59,636 nucleotides of DNA from positions 1-59,636 of the forward strand of contig JBAPTR010000091.1 of the NCBI GenBank assembly GCA_049282265.1, written 5' to 3'. The notes under the pieces are model-generated. The model saw only the letters and a list, made by a program, of their open reading frames with translations, did not search any database and was not told the DNA's origin. Source of the DNA: CAYUCJ01 sp049282265. GTDB lineage: Bacteria > Desulfobacterota > DSM-4660 > Desulfatiglandales > Desulfatiglandaceae. Numbering within the stretch: the first letter of the stretch is position 1; the number at the start of each line of letters is the position of its first letter. Shown here in pieces: positions 43,695 to 52,141 of this stretch. Made by a program: the position numbers and the translations under genes.

Positions 43695-45968
43695 ACCATG
43701 CCTTCCCCCAAGGGTGTTCAGGGCGGAACCCGCCTGGAACCATGCAATCTGCTCCTCGGTAAGCGTGTGGTTCAAGAGAAGCTCATGCGTGGCACCATCT
43801 TTTTTCGTGATGATAGCCCTGACCGCAGATCCGGTGGCCAGTTCATTGAGCCCCTCAATTCCCATTCTGTCCTCTTCATCGATGCTTCCGTAATCTCCCC
43901 AATCCGTGAAAGTCAGGGGAAGAATCCCCTGCTTTTTCAAGTTCGCCTCGTGGATCCTGGCAAAGGATCTCGCCACCACCGCCTTGACGCCCAAGAACCT
44001 CGGACTCATGGCGGCGTGTTCCCGGCTCGACCCCTCACCGTAGTTTTCATCACCTACAATGACCGATCCGCCGGCCTTCTCCTTGTAAAAGCGGGCAAGG
44101 TCCGAGAACACCACCGATTTTTCCCCGGTGATCACGTTGGTTCCAAGTCCCGTCTCTCCAGTGAAACCGTTGACGGCACCCATAAGCATATTCTTCGAAA
44201 TATTGGAGAGATGCCCCCGATATCGGAGCCACTTTCCGCCCGGGGATATGTGATCCGTGGTGGTTTTTCCTTTTGCCTTTACGAGAATCGGCAGATTCAC
44301 AAAGTCGTTCCCATCCCACCGGTCAAAGGGTTGCAGCAATTCAAGACGGTCGGAACCGGGAGGAATCTTCACCTCCATGTCTTCATCTCCTGCGTCCGGC
44401 GGCACAAAGGCATCCTTGACCGCCACAAGTCCTCCGGGAGGCAAGTCAGGCGGATGAGGCGGGCTCAACAGGAAGGTCTCCCCATCTGCCCCGACAAGTG
44501 AATCCTCCTCCGGATTGAACCCCACCTCTCCGGAGATGGCCAGTGCCGCCGCCATACCCGGAGAGGTGAGGAAGGCCCTTGTTTCTGGATTGGCATCGTT
44601 TCTTCCGCGAAAATTCCGGTTAAAGGTAGTGAAAAGGCAATTGGGCACCCCCTTTGGCACATCCTTTCGGTCCCACTGTCCGATGCATGGTCCACAGGAG
44701 GCAGTAAGAACAACAGCGCCGGCCTTGACAATCTTTTCCAGGATTCCCCCCCGCTTTATGGTCTCGTAGACCTGTTGAGAGCCAGGGGAGAGCAGAAAAG
44801 GCAGCCTCGCCTTCAGACCGTGTCGGGTCGATTGTTCCAGTACCTCGGCTGCCGCGTGGAGATCCGAATACGAAGAGTTGGTACAGGACCCAAGAAGGAC
44901 GGCCGAGATTTGCATGGGCCATTTTTTTGATTCAGCCACCTCCCTGAAATCTTTCACCTTCGTGATCCTGTCAGGGCTGAAGGGCCCCGCATGGGCGATT
45001 TCAACATCTCCCAAATCCAGCTCCACGAACTCATCGAAGACCGTTTCCGGCTCCCGGTCGCAGATCTCGTCCTGGCGCAGAATCCCGGCCATGGATGCGG
45101 CCCACTCAGCGTCTTCATTTCTCCCAACGTTTCGCAGGTAGGCATCCATGGCCTCATCATACACGAAGACGGATGTCGTGGCACCCAACTCAGCCCCCAT
45201 ATTGGTGATGGTCGCCTTCTGGGTGGCGGAAAGCGTTCTTGCACCTTCGCCAAAGTATTCAAAGATCTTTCCCGTTCCTCCCTTGACCGTGAATCGACGG
45301 AGCATCTCGAAAATCACGTCCTTGGCCGAAGACCATCCGGCAAGACAACCCCGGAGCCTGACACCCACAAGCCTTGGCATGGTGGTCTCCCAGGGAAGCC
45401 CTGCCATCACCTCGGCCGCGTCGGCCCCGCCCACCCCCGTGGCGATCATCCCAAGACCGCCGGCATTGGGGGTATGGGAGTCCGTACCGATCATCATGCC
45501 TCCGGGGATGGCGTAGTTTTCGAGGATCACCTGGTGAATGATCCCGGAGCCGGGGCCCCAGAAACCGAGGCCATATTTTTTCGCAGCAGAGGACAGGAAC
45601 TCATAGACCTCTCTGTTGGTAGTCAGGGCGTTTTTCAAATCCCGTTCGGATCCCTCCCCGGCACGGAGTAGATGATCGCAATGAATGGTGGCCGGAACCA
45701 CGGTTTGGTTGCGTCCGGCCTGCATGAACTGGAGCATGGCCATCTGGGCCGTGGCATCCTGCATGGCCACGCGGTCCGGTATGAGTTTTATCTGCTCCTT
45801 TCCCCTCGCCGGTATTCCGGACGACAGCGCATCGACCTGGTGCAGAAAAAGGATCTTTTCGGCGCAGGAAAGCCCCCTTCCAAGGAGCGTTCTTTTCTCT
45901 TCAAGAATTTCAACCGCAGCAACGTGATCAAATGGGTATTGCATCTTCATCTTCCTCTCAAGGTTCAT
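43689..45968 (-). CDS. Aconitate hydratase (mitochondrial-type)
   Basis: 759 aa. The [4Fe-4S] ligands are in LGSCTNSSYSD and SCGPCIGQW; substrate residues are in GTDSHTPNAGG and GEGSSREHAA. It isomerises citrate and isocitrate in the TCA cycle. The length and pattern fit the mitochondrial-type AcnA group rather than AcnB. Its ATG overlaps the stop of the upstream exported-protein gene as ATGA. Confidence 0.93.
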   Translation of the reverse strand: MNLERKMKMQYPFDHVAAVEILEEKRTLLGRGLSCAEKILFLHQVDALSSGIPARGKEQIKLIPDRVAMQDATAQMAMLQFMQAGRNQTVVPATIHCDHLLRAGEGSERDLKNALTTNREVYEFLSSAAKKYGLGFWGPGSGIIHQVILENYAIPGGMMIGTDSHTPNAGGLGMIATGVGGADAAEVMAGLPWETTMPRLVGVRLRGCLAGWSSAKDVIFEMLRRFTVKGGTGKIFEYFGEGARTLSATQKATITNMGAELGATTSVFVYDEAMDAYLRNVGRNEDAEWAASMAGILRQDEICDREPETVFDEFVELDLGDVEIAHAGPFSPDRITKVKDFREVAESKKWPMQISAVLLGSCTNSSYSDLHAAAEVLEQSTRHGLKARLPFLLSPGSQQVYETIKRGGILEKIVKAGAVVLTASCGPCIGQWDRKDVPKGVPNCLFTTFNRNFRGRNDANPETRAFLTSPGMAAALAISGEVGFNPEEDSLVGADGETFLLSPPHPPDLPPGGLVAVKDAFVPPDAGDEDMEVKIPPGSDRLELLQPFDRWDGNDFVNLPILVKAKGKTTTDHISPGGKWLRYRGHLSNISKNMLMGAVNGFTGETGLGTNVITGEKSVVFSDLARFYKEKAGGSVIVGDENYGEGSSREHAAMSPRFLGVKAVVARSFARIHEANLKKQGILPLTFTDWGDYGSIDEEDRMGIEGLNELATGSAVRAIITKKDGATHELLLNHTLTEEQIAWFQAGSALNTLGGRHGS

Positions 45969-46330
45969 TCCTTGGCCTGGTGACCTGATAAGTCCTTTTT
46001 TGAAGCGGGTGCTTTTTCAGGCGTGGAAATGCACTTTCCCTCTTTTGTCCTGTAAGGCACAGGGGTTAGAAATATCCCGACCTCACCGCTTTCCGATATC
46101 CGCCACAGGCGGCCGGTAGTGGTATCCAGCATAAACTTGTCTTTTGCGGAATCCGATACCTGCCCAAACACAAATCTTCCCACCGGGCTGGACAATTTTC
46201 CTGCGCTCGGTTTCAGCGGTGCCTGTTGTTGAGAAATCCCGAAGGGCTGCGCTCCGGCAGGGTCCATTCCCCACAATGAAAGGAAAAACCCCAGCGCTAT
46301 TCCGGCAAACAGAATCTTTCCTCTTTTCAT
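45965..46330 (-). CDS. Small exported protein of unknown function
   Basis: 121 aa. A signal peptide (KILFAGIALGFFLSLWG ... AGAQ) is followed by a Gln/Pro-rich linker. The core GRFVFGQVSDSAKDKFMLDTTTG RLWRI looks like one or two beta-propeller-type strands. No Cys pair or known domain is seen. It has a GGGGGG ribosome site and is coupled to aconitase (ATGA), although a periplasmic protein is an odd partner for it. A TTGACA (forward 46387-46392) upstream could be its -35, without a clear -10. Confidence 0.65.
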   Translation of the reverse strand: MKRGKILFAGIALGFFLSLWGMDPAGAQPFGISQQQAPLKPSAGKLSSPVGRFVFGQVSDSAKDKFMLDTTTGRLWRISESGEVGIFLTPVPYRTKEGKCISTPEKAPASKKDLSGHQAKE

Positions 46331-46440
46331 CTTGTCCCCCCTTCTTTGCGGTTTTGTTTTGCATAGAATCGCATAACATACTACCATGTCAAGTCTTCAC
46401 TGAGCAGGTGACCAAGAAAACATAAGGAAAGGAAAACCAA

Positions 46441-47265
46441 ATGAGCCTATTCGTTGTTGACCCTGAAAAATGCAAGAAGGATCATATCTGTGTGGATGAG
46501 TGCCCCGCAAAGATCATCAAGATGATAGACAAGGACACACCCCCTGTGCCCGTCAGCCGTGCCGAGGAGTTTTGTATCCAATGTGGCCATTGCGTTGCGG
46601 TCTGCCCTTACGGTGCCCTTTCCCATAAAGCCATGGCCCCGGAACAGTGTCCCCCGGTCCGGAAGGAACTTCTGCCGAATCCGGAGTGGGCGGAACACTT
46701 TCTCCGTTCCAGGCGATCCATCCGCACCTACAAGAAAAAGGTGGTGGAACGCGAAACCATCACAAGACTTATTGATATCGCCCGCTATGGTCCCTCCGGC
46801 AGCAACAGTCAGCCGGTCCGGTGGCTCGTCATCCATGACAATGAAGAGGTGAAAAACCTGGCAGGGCACGTGGTGGATTGGATGCGCTTTCTTCTCAAGG
46901 AGCAGAATGCGTTCGCCATGTCCCTGCACATGGACCGCCTTGTGGCAGGGTGGGATGCTGGGATGGACCGCATCTGCCGCGATGCACCCCACGTGATCGT
47001 CACCCATGCTCCGAAAGACGACCGGGCCGCCCCGGCAGCCTGCACCATTGCGCTTTCCTATCTGGACCTGGCCGCTCCGTCAATGGGCCTTGGCGCCTGC
47101 TGGGCCGGCTATTTCAACGCTGCGGCAAGCCTGTGGCCACCCATGCAGGAGGCCCTGGGTCTCCCCGAAGACCACACGGCCTTCGGGTCCATGATGATCG
47201 GCTATCCCAAGTATGCCTACTACCGCCTCCCCCTGAGAAATGAACCCCACATCACGTGGCGGTAG
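46441..47265 (+). CDS. Nitroreductase fused to an N-terminal ferredoxin domain
   Basis: 274 aa. Residues 1-65 hold two Cys clusters (CKKDHICVDECPAK and CIQCGHCVAVCPYG). Residues 85-274 are an FMN nitroreductase-like domain with RRSIRTYKKKVV and ARYGPSGSNSQPVRW. The ferredoxin part could feed electrons directly to the flavin; such fusions are common in anaerobes. The natural substrate is unknown. AAGGAAAGG lies upstream of the start, and the DMT exporter follows. Confidence 0.9.
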   Translation: MSLFVVDPEKCKKDHICVDECPAKIIKMIDKDTPPVPVSRAEEFCIQCGHCVAVCPYGALSHKAMAPEQCPPVRKELLPNPEWAEHFLRSRRSIRTYKKKVVERETITRLIDIARYGPSGSNSQPVRWLVIHDNEEVKNLAGHVVDWMRFLLKEQNAFAMSLHMDRLVAGWDAGMDRICRDAPHVIVTHAPKDDRAAPAACTIALSYLDLAAPSMGLGACWAGYFNAAASLWPPMQEALGLPEDHTAFGSMMIGYPKYAYYRLPLRNEPHITWR

Positions 47266-47275
47266 AAGGGCTTTC

Positions 47276-48184
47276 ATGGAAGATCCCCGGCTTCATTGGC
47301 GGCCCATAGTCATCCTCATCATCCTGTCGCTGATCTGGGGAGGAAACATGGCCTCCATCAAGATCGGCGCAAGGGATATGGCCCCGCTGTTCATGGCGGG
47401 CCTGCGGTCTCTAGTGGCTGCCATCTGCCTTTACATCTGGATGAAAATCAGGGGAATGGAGCTCTTCCCAAGCAGGACCATTCTTTTTCATGGCATAGTG
47501 GTCGGCGCTTTATTCGGGGCAGAATTCGGGCTCATTTACGAGGGCCTTACATACACCCTTGCCTCCAGGGTCTATGTGCTCGTTTACACGGCCCCATTCT
47601 TTGCCGCCCTGGGTGCACACTTTTTTCTGCAGGGAGACCGGCTCAATCCTTGGAAAACAGCAGGCCTGAGCATCGCCTTTCTCGGTATTGTAGCCCTCTT
47701 TTTCCGTAAGATAGGTTCGTTTTCAACAGAAACTTTCCCCGGTGATTTGATGGCACTGGTAGCCGGTTCCTTATGGGGAATGACGACCGTTTACATAAAA
47801 CGATTCCTGGCCCGGAAGACCCAACCGCTCCAAATGCTCTTCTACCAGGTATTCTTTTCAGCACCCCTCCTCTTCGGGCTGAGTTTCCTCATGGAATCCC
47901 CCATGGTGAAAGGGGTGTCTGCCATAGGGGTCTTGGCATTATTTTATCAGTGTATCATTGTTGCCTTTTTCAGTTACATTGTCTGGTTCGAGTTGATCCA
48001 TCGATACCCCGTGAGTCTTTTACACGCCTTTTCCTTTTTTACCCCGATTTTCGGCGTGTTTTTGAGCGGGGTCTTGATCCTGGGGGAACCCATCCATCTC
48101 GACCTTCTTATGGCTCTGGTGCTGGTCAGTGCGGGAATGGTGCTGGTCAATCGCCAGTCCGCAACCGTCACAGACCCAGCATAA
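47276..48184 (+). CDS. EamA/DMT-family transporter
   Basis: 302 aa with about ten hydrophobic segments in two EamA repeats (ILIILSLIWGGNMASIKIG opens the first). ATG 47276 is preferred because earlier in-frame starts lie inside the nitroreductase gene. It is probably cotranscribed with that gene and the small Fe-S protein after it. Substrate unknown. Confidence 0.88.
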   Translation: MEDPRLHWRPIVILIILSLIWGGNMASIKIGARDMAPLFMAGLRSLVAAICLYIWMKIRGMELFPSRTILFHGIVVGALFGAEFGLIYEGLTYTLASRVYVLVYTAPFFAALGAHFFLQGDRLNPWKTAGLSIAFLGIVALFFRKIGSFSTETFPGDLMALVAGSLWGMTTVYIKRFLARKTQPLQMLFYQVFFSAPLLFGLSFLMESPMVKGVSAIGVLALFYQCIIVAFFSYIVWFELIHRYPVSLLHAFSFFTPIFGVFLSGVLILGEPIHLDLLMALVLVSAGMVLVNRQSATVTDPA

Positions 48185-48212
48185 ATGCACTTCAAAGGAG
48201 GAAGAAAGATTC

Positions 48213-48455
48213 ATGAATGATCTTCTCTGTTACTGTTTCGGCCATACGGCCGAAGACATCCGAAGGGATGTAAAGGAAAACGGCCGATCCACGATCATGG
48301 AAAAGATCATGGCTGAGAAAAGAGAGGGAGGATGCAACTGTGCGGAGACGAACCCTAAGGGTAGGTGATGCCTGGCTGATGTCCGCCGTGTTGCGGAACA
48401 GGCAGGAGCTCAATCTTCTAACCGGGTGGTGACCCCACTGGAGGCTTTATACTGA
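48213..48455 (+). CDS. Candidate selenoprotein: small BFD/CopZ-type [2Fe-2S] protein
   Basis: Read to the first UGA (48366-48368) this is a 51-aa protein, CYCFGHTAEDIRRDV ... GCNCAETNPKGR. Relatives with the BFD-like domain seen at the end of CopZ-type chaperones continue NPxGxCCLG/ADV. Here the UGA stands at the first Cys of CC, and the next codons read C-L-A-D-V. Reading UGA as selenocysteine gives 80 aa, ending at TGA 48453-48455. A hairpin at 48369-48404 (outer TGCCTG/CAGGCA, inner TCCGC/GCGGA, loop CGTGTT) lies at a bacterial SECIS distance. Ribosome site AAAGGAGG. Sec use is inferred. Confidence 0.6.
48369..48404 (+). promoter_or_regulatory. SECIS-like hairpin after in-frame UGA
   Basis: TGCCTG (48369-48374) pairs with CAGGCA (48399-48404), and TCCGC (48382-48386) with GCGGA (48393-48397), leaving an apical loop CGTGTT that starts 19 nt after the UGA. 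Bacterial SECIS elements sit within the coding sequence just after the UGA, with a small G/U-containing loop. No other use of this hairpin (no T tract) is apparent. Confidence 0.5.
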
Positions 48456-48573
48456 TTGTTCCCCCGGATATTGCTGCAAGGCGCTGTATCTCGTTGAGTT
48501 CAAGGCCAAGTCCTTCAGCGACCCTTTTCCCGTAATCAGGATCCACCTTAAAATGCGCTTTTTTGTCAAAATA
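48418..48573 (-). pseudogene. Catalase C-terminal remnant
   Basis: The minus strand reads AHFKVDPDYGKRVAEGLGL followed by a Leu/Ile-rich helix and a stop at 48418. This matches the C-terminal end of clade 3-type monofunctional catalases (HFxKADPEYGxRVAEGLGL). Only about 51 codons remain; upstream the frame hits a stop at 48574-48576. The haem-binding and catalytic parts are absent. It is a decayed fragment, and it overlaps the tail of the selenoprotein frame on the other strand. Confidence 0.65.
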
Positions 48574-48650
48574 TCAAAATGTTACCTTTCGTGGATGGGC
48601 ACCAATTGGTATCTCTATGAATCGTGCTCATCAGCAAAGGAGGCTAAGAT

Positions 48651-49544
48651 ATGTCAAGAGTCACTGATCTGCTAGGTTCCCGATACCCCATCATTCAAGG
48701 CGCAATGGGTGTCATCTGCAATCCCGAGCTGGTTGCGGCCGTCTCCGAGGCAGGCGGCTTTGGTCTCTTAGCCACGGCCTTTGCGAGAGATCCGGAAGTT
48801 GTGAGGGACCAGGCAAAAGCAACGAAAGAACTCACAGGCAAACCCTTCGGCGCCAATCTTTTTGTGATGAACCCGCTGGCCTCAAAGTTCGCCGAAGTGT
48901 TGGCGGAAGAAGGGTTGAAGTGTGTCACGGTCTCAGGAGGGTCCCCCAAGGAGCTTATCCCCATGCTTCACGCTATGGGAATCAAGGTCATCGTTGTGGT
49001 CCCCACGGTGGACTCTGCCAGGAGCGTCGAGGCTGGCGGGGCCGATGCCATCGTTGCAGAAGGGTCCGAATCCGGAGGGGTTCAGGGGTTGAGAGTATCC
49101 TCTACGATGGTACTGGTCCCTGCAGTGGTTGATGCTGTTAATCTCCCCGTGATCGCGGCAGGTGGCATCGGTGACTCTCGGGGATATAGGGCCGCCTTTG
49201 CTCTGGGTGCGGAAGGGGTGCAGGTGGGGACGCGCTTCATCGCCACCAAAGAGTGCATTGCGCACGACCATTACAAATCCGCCATTGCAGGGGCAAAGGA
49301 AACCGGCACAGGACTTGTGGATATGGGCCGGTTCCGGATCCGGGCGTTGCGTACGGCCCTTGTTGAGAAAATGCTCAAAGGGGAAGAACCTACTGACCGA
49401 GCCTTTGCGGGAGAGGCCATTGAGGCATCCTGGCTAAGAGGAGACCTGGAGGCGGGGGTGCTCCCGGCCGGAGAGATTGCAGGTCTCATCGCTGATGTCC
49501 CTGCGGTGAAAGCGGTGATTGATGAACTGGTTCGAATGGAATAA
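48651..49544 (+). CDS. Nitronate monooxygenase-like flavoprotein lacking the usual His
   Basis: 297 aa TIM-barrel FMN protein of the NMO/FabK family. YPIIQGAMGVI, VTVSGGSP and PVIAAGGIGDSRG are the typical phosphate and flavin motifs. The family signature EGxEAGGHxG reads EGSESGGVQG, so the catalytic His is Val. Nitronate oxidation or enoyl reduction is therefore uncertain. AAAGGAGGC precedes the start. NAD(P)H-dependent reductase variants exist in the family. Confidence 0.85.
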   Translation: MSRVTDLLGSRYPIIQGAMGVICNPELVAAVSEAGGFGLLATAFARDPEVVRDQAKATKELTGKPFGANLFVMNPLASKFAEVLAEEGLKCVTVSGGSPKELIPMLHAMGIKVIVVVPTVDSARSVEAGGADAIVAEGSESGGVQGLRVSSTMVLVPAVVDAVNLPVIAAGGIGDSRGYRAAFALGAEGVQVGTRFIATKECIAHDHYKSAIAGAKETGTGLVDMGRFRIRALRTALVEKMLKGEEPTDRAFAGEAIEASWLRGDLEAGVLPAGEIAGLIADVPAVKAVIDELVRME

Positions 49545-49665
49545 GAAAAGAGAAAAGCAGGACAGGGAAAGTGTTTACAACCGTTTTGTGTCCCTTATCA
49601 GAGAGGGAAAAGAGTATGGGATATTCGGGCATCCTATTGCGTGTAATGAGCCTTTGAGCAGGTAA
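49522..49665 (+). CDS. Possible small ORF overlapping the NMO-like gene
   Basis: A 47-codon frame begins inside the last codons of the NMO-like gene and ends at 49665. It starts MNWFEWNKKREKQDRESV and ends FGHPIACNEPLSR. The composition is protein-like and translational coupling to the upstream gene is possible, but there is no strong ribosome site and no family match I know. Confidence 0.3.
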   Translation: MNWFEWNKKREKQDRESVYNRFVSLIREGKEYGIFGHPIACNEPLSR

Positions 49666-49738
49666 GCCCGCCGGGAGGTGATGGGACCGGATGAGATGAG
49701 GTCAATCCTGGCCCTATCTCAAGGGGTCCCCTGTCACG

Positions 49739-50581
49739 ATGAATGCAGATTTGTTTGCAATGGTCTATGGACTGAGTTCCGCTATTTCATGGGGCGCCGG
49801 GGATTTCGTCGGTGGCTTTGCCACAAAACGAAACCACGTTTTTTCCGTTATCTTGATTTCCCAACTCGTTGGCGCTGGATTTCTCGTTCTCCTGGCCCTG
49901 GGTTTCGGTGAACAGTTGCCCGGGTTGCCCCGGTTTTTTCTGGGTGCTCTTGCCGGGTTGTGCGGTGTCCTCGGATTGCTCGCTCTCTACACCGGGCTTT
50001 CCAGAGGGCGCATGGGGATCGTCGCGCCCCTGTCGGCAGTGGTCACTGCAATCCTGCCGGTCATCGTAGCCCTTTTGACCGAAGGCCTTCCCACGACGGC
50101 GCAGTTGGTGGGTTTCGGTTTGGCCCTGGTTGCCATCTGGTTTCTTTCCTATTCCTTTTCCGGTGAAAAGATCAGTCCCGGTGAGTTGTATCTGCCGCTC
50201 CTTGCGGGCCTCGGCTTCGGGCTCTTTTTTGTTTTCATTGCCCGGGCAAGCAGTGAATCCGTGTTTTGGCCCCTGGTTGGCGCCAGGGTCGGATCCATCG
50301 GGCTGATGAGCCTCTTGACCCTGCTGGGTAATCAATCATGGATTCCATCAAGAAGTGCCATGCCTTTCATGGCCCTGGCAGGGGTTCTCGATGCCTCGGG
50401 AAACGCCTTTTTCGCCATGGCAACGCAGGTGGGGAGACTGGATATCGCGGCCGTCCTCTCCTCATTCTACCCAGCGGCAACCGTCCTCCTTGCGTGGTTC
50501 ATCCTGAAAGAACGCTTGCAGTGGCCCCAGTGGACGGGGGTAGGCATCGCCCTTTTTTCTCTTGGCCTGATCGCCCTATGA
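49739..50581 (+). CDS. EamA/DMT-family transporter
   Basis: 280 aa with about ten transmembrane helices. It starts MNADLFAMVYGLSSAISWGAGDFVGG, the form seen in a DMT subgroup with an acidic residue in the first helix. The second half begins ELYLPLLAGLGFGLFFVF. The substrate is unknown. It is the third DMT exporter in the window. A terminator-like structure follows at 50702. Confidence 0.87.
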   Translation: MNADLFAMVYGLSSAISWGAGDFVGGFATKRNHVFSVILISQLVGAGFLVLLALGFGEQLPGLPRFFLGALAGLCGVLGLLALYTGLSRGRMGIVAPLSAVVTAILPVIVALLTEGLPTTAQLVGFGLALVAIWFLSYSFSGEKISPGELYLPLLAGLGFGLFFVFIARASSESVFWPLVGARVGSIGLMSLLTLLGNQSWIPSRSAMPFMALAGVLDASGNAFFAMATQVGRLDIAAVLSSFYPAATVLLAWFILKERLQWPQWTGVGIALFSLGLIAL

Positions 50582-50652
50582 ATGGAAGAAGGGCTGATCT
50601 AAGGAAAAACTTGACAGGGATTTGATGAAATCATATCCTTGCAGCGGAATAG

Positions 50653-50760
50653 GGGCAAGAAGCCCTGTGATTGATTGAAAGTAGATACACAAGAATAGGA
50701 TAAGCCACGAAGGCCGGCACGGGAAAGAAAACCGTGCGACGATCTTTGTGGCTTTTTGTT
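50653..50760 (+). terminator. Structured leader/terminator upstream of nikM
   Basis: A first hairpin GGGC-aagaa-GCCC lies at about 50653-50666. A second, longer one pairs AAGCCAC (50702-50708) with GTGGCTT (50748-50754). It encloses GCACGG/CCGTGC and runs into TTTTT. This is an intrinsic terminator ending the DMT transcript, or an attenuator in the nikM leader, since it ends about 25 bases before that start codon. It does not match the cobalamin or NiCo riboswitch consensus. Confidence 0.55.
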
Positions 50761-50785
50761 TCCGGTCAGGGAGAAAGCTGGGCTT

Positions 50786-51406
50786 ATGCACATTTCAGAG
50801 GGAGTTCTTTCAGCGCCGGCACTCATCAGCGGCGCGGCGATCGCAGTGGCAGGCGTGGCAGTGGGCGTGAGGAAGCTGGACTTTGACCGGATTCCTCACA
50901 CGGCCGTGCTTTCTGCGGCGTTTTTCGTGGCCTCGCTGGTCCATGTGCCCATCGGCCCTTCTAATGTCCATCTGATTCTGAATGGCCTGCTGGGGTTGCT
51001 CCTGGGATGGGCGGCCTTCCCGGCCATCATGATCGCCCTTTTCCTTCAGGCGGTGCTCTTCCAATTCGGTGGATTGACCACCCTGGGCACCAACACCGTT
51101 GTTATGGGGCTCCCCGCGGTGATCTGTTACCTCGTTTTCAGGCCCGGGGTCATAAGCCGGAGTTCACGCGTGTCCCGGATCTCATCCTTCTCTTGCGGCG
51201 CGATATCCGTATTTCTTTCAGGTGTCCTGGTGGCGTCGGCCCTGATAAGCACAGGTGAATCCTTTTATGCGGCGGCCAAGCTGATCATCATTGCTCACTT
51301 GCCGGTCATGGTCATAGAGGGACTCATAACGATGCTCTGTGTCAGATTCCTCAAGAAGGTCAAGCCGGAGATTTTGGAGGTGACGCATGCTAAAAATAGT
51401 GCGTAA
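50786..51406 (+). CDS. nikM: Nickel/cobalt ECF transporter S component NikM/CbiM
   Basis: 206 aa. The N-terminus MHISEGVLS keeps the metal-liganding His at position 2 that CbiM/NikM proteins need. The helix HVPIGPSNVHLILNGLLG and the loop FGGLTTLGTNTVVMG are also family marks. It selects Ni2+ or Co2+ in the membrane. AGGGAG precedes the start. nikL overlaps its end by 20 bases. Confidence 0.9.
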   Translation: MHISEGVLSAPALISGAAIAVAGVAVGVRKLDFDRIPHTAVLSAAFFVASLVHVPIGPSNVHLILNGLLGLLLGWAAFPAIMIALFLQAVLFQFGGLTTLGTNTVVMGLPAVICYLVFRPGVISRSSRVSRISSFSCGAISVFLSGVLVASALISTGESFYAAAKLIIIAHLPVMVIEGLITMLCVRFLKKVKPEILEVTHAKNSA

Positions 51407-52007
51407 GGTCGTATATTTCCCAAGGTCAAGGCTGGTGCCGATCGTGAGCCTGGTCGTTGTTTTTCTTTTTTGTTTTTCTTCTCCTGTGTTTGCCCACATG
51501 GTTTACCTCTATGCGTGGGTAGAGGGACGTACCATCTACACGGAAAGCTATTTCAGCGGCGGGGGCAAGGTGAATAATGGACTGATCCAGGTCTTTGACC
51601 CCGCGGGAAAAAAGCTTCTTGAAGGGAAAACAAATGCCAAGGGTGAGTTTTCATTTCAGATTCCTCGGAAGACCGCTCTCACTATCGTGCTGAATGCCAG
51701 TATGGGACATAGAGGTGAGTATACGTTGAAGGCGGATGAGCTTGGGGGAATCGCTGCACCTGAGACCAAGAAAGAGCAAGCGGTGAAGGTTGCAAAGGCG
51801 GAATCACATTCCCCGATGCAGGTTGATGCCGATCAGATCCGAGAAATAGTTGGGCAGACCCTGGACTCCAGGTTGAGACCCATTGCCCGTTCCATTGCCA
51901 GGCTCCGGGAAGAAAAGGGGCCAGGGCTCACGGAAATTGTCGGAGGCATCGGGTATATTTTCGGTATCATGGGCCTGCTACTCTATTTCAAGAGCAGAAA
52001 AAGGTAA
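51387..52007 (+). CDS. nikL: NikL-like nickel/cobalt transport accessory protein
   Basis: 206 aa. A signal or membrane segment (VSLVVVFLFCFSSPVFAH) leads to a mature N-terminal His. A carboxypeptidase-like beta domain follows (GLIQVFDPAGKKLLEGKTNAKGEF), then a charged linker, and one C-terminal helix (GGIGYIFGIMGLLLYF). This matches NikL, which replaces CbiN in NikMLKQO systems. The start has GGAGGTGACGC inside nikM. Confidence 0.8.
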   Translation: MLKIVRKVVYFPRSRLVPIVSLVVVFLFCFSSPVFAHMVYLYAWVEGRTIYTESYFSGGGKVNNGLIQVFDPAGKKLLEGKTNAKGEFSFQIPRKTALTIVLNASMGHRGEYTLKADELGGIAAPETKKEQAVKVAKAESHSPMQVDADQIREIVGQTLDSRLRPIARSIARLREEKGPGLTEIVGGIGYIFGIMGLLLYFKSRKR

Positions 52008-52141
52008 GGTCAATTTTAATGGGTTTGATTTCCTGGACCTTGCGCAGGAATTCTCATTTCTGGATTGGAAACTCAGCAGTGCCCAAAATGTACTTGTGGA
52101 TGGGCACGAGCTATTACCGAAAAGAAAGGAGGACGAAAAAA

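Noticed and set aside
49522..49540. tRNA T-arm-like word GGTTCGA
   Set aside because: It is part of the NMO-like coding end; no acceptor or anticodon stems surround it.
50582..50785. Cobalamin or NiCo riboswitch upstream of nikM
   Set aside because: The B12 box and the NiCo conserved segments are missing; only a nested terminator-like hairpin is supported.
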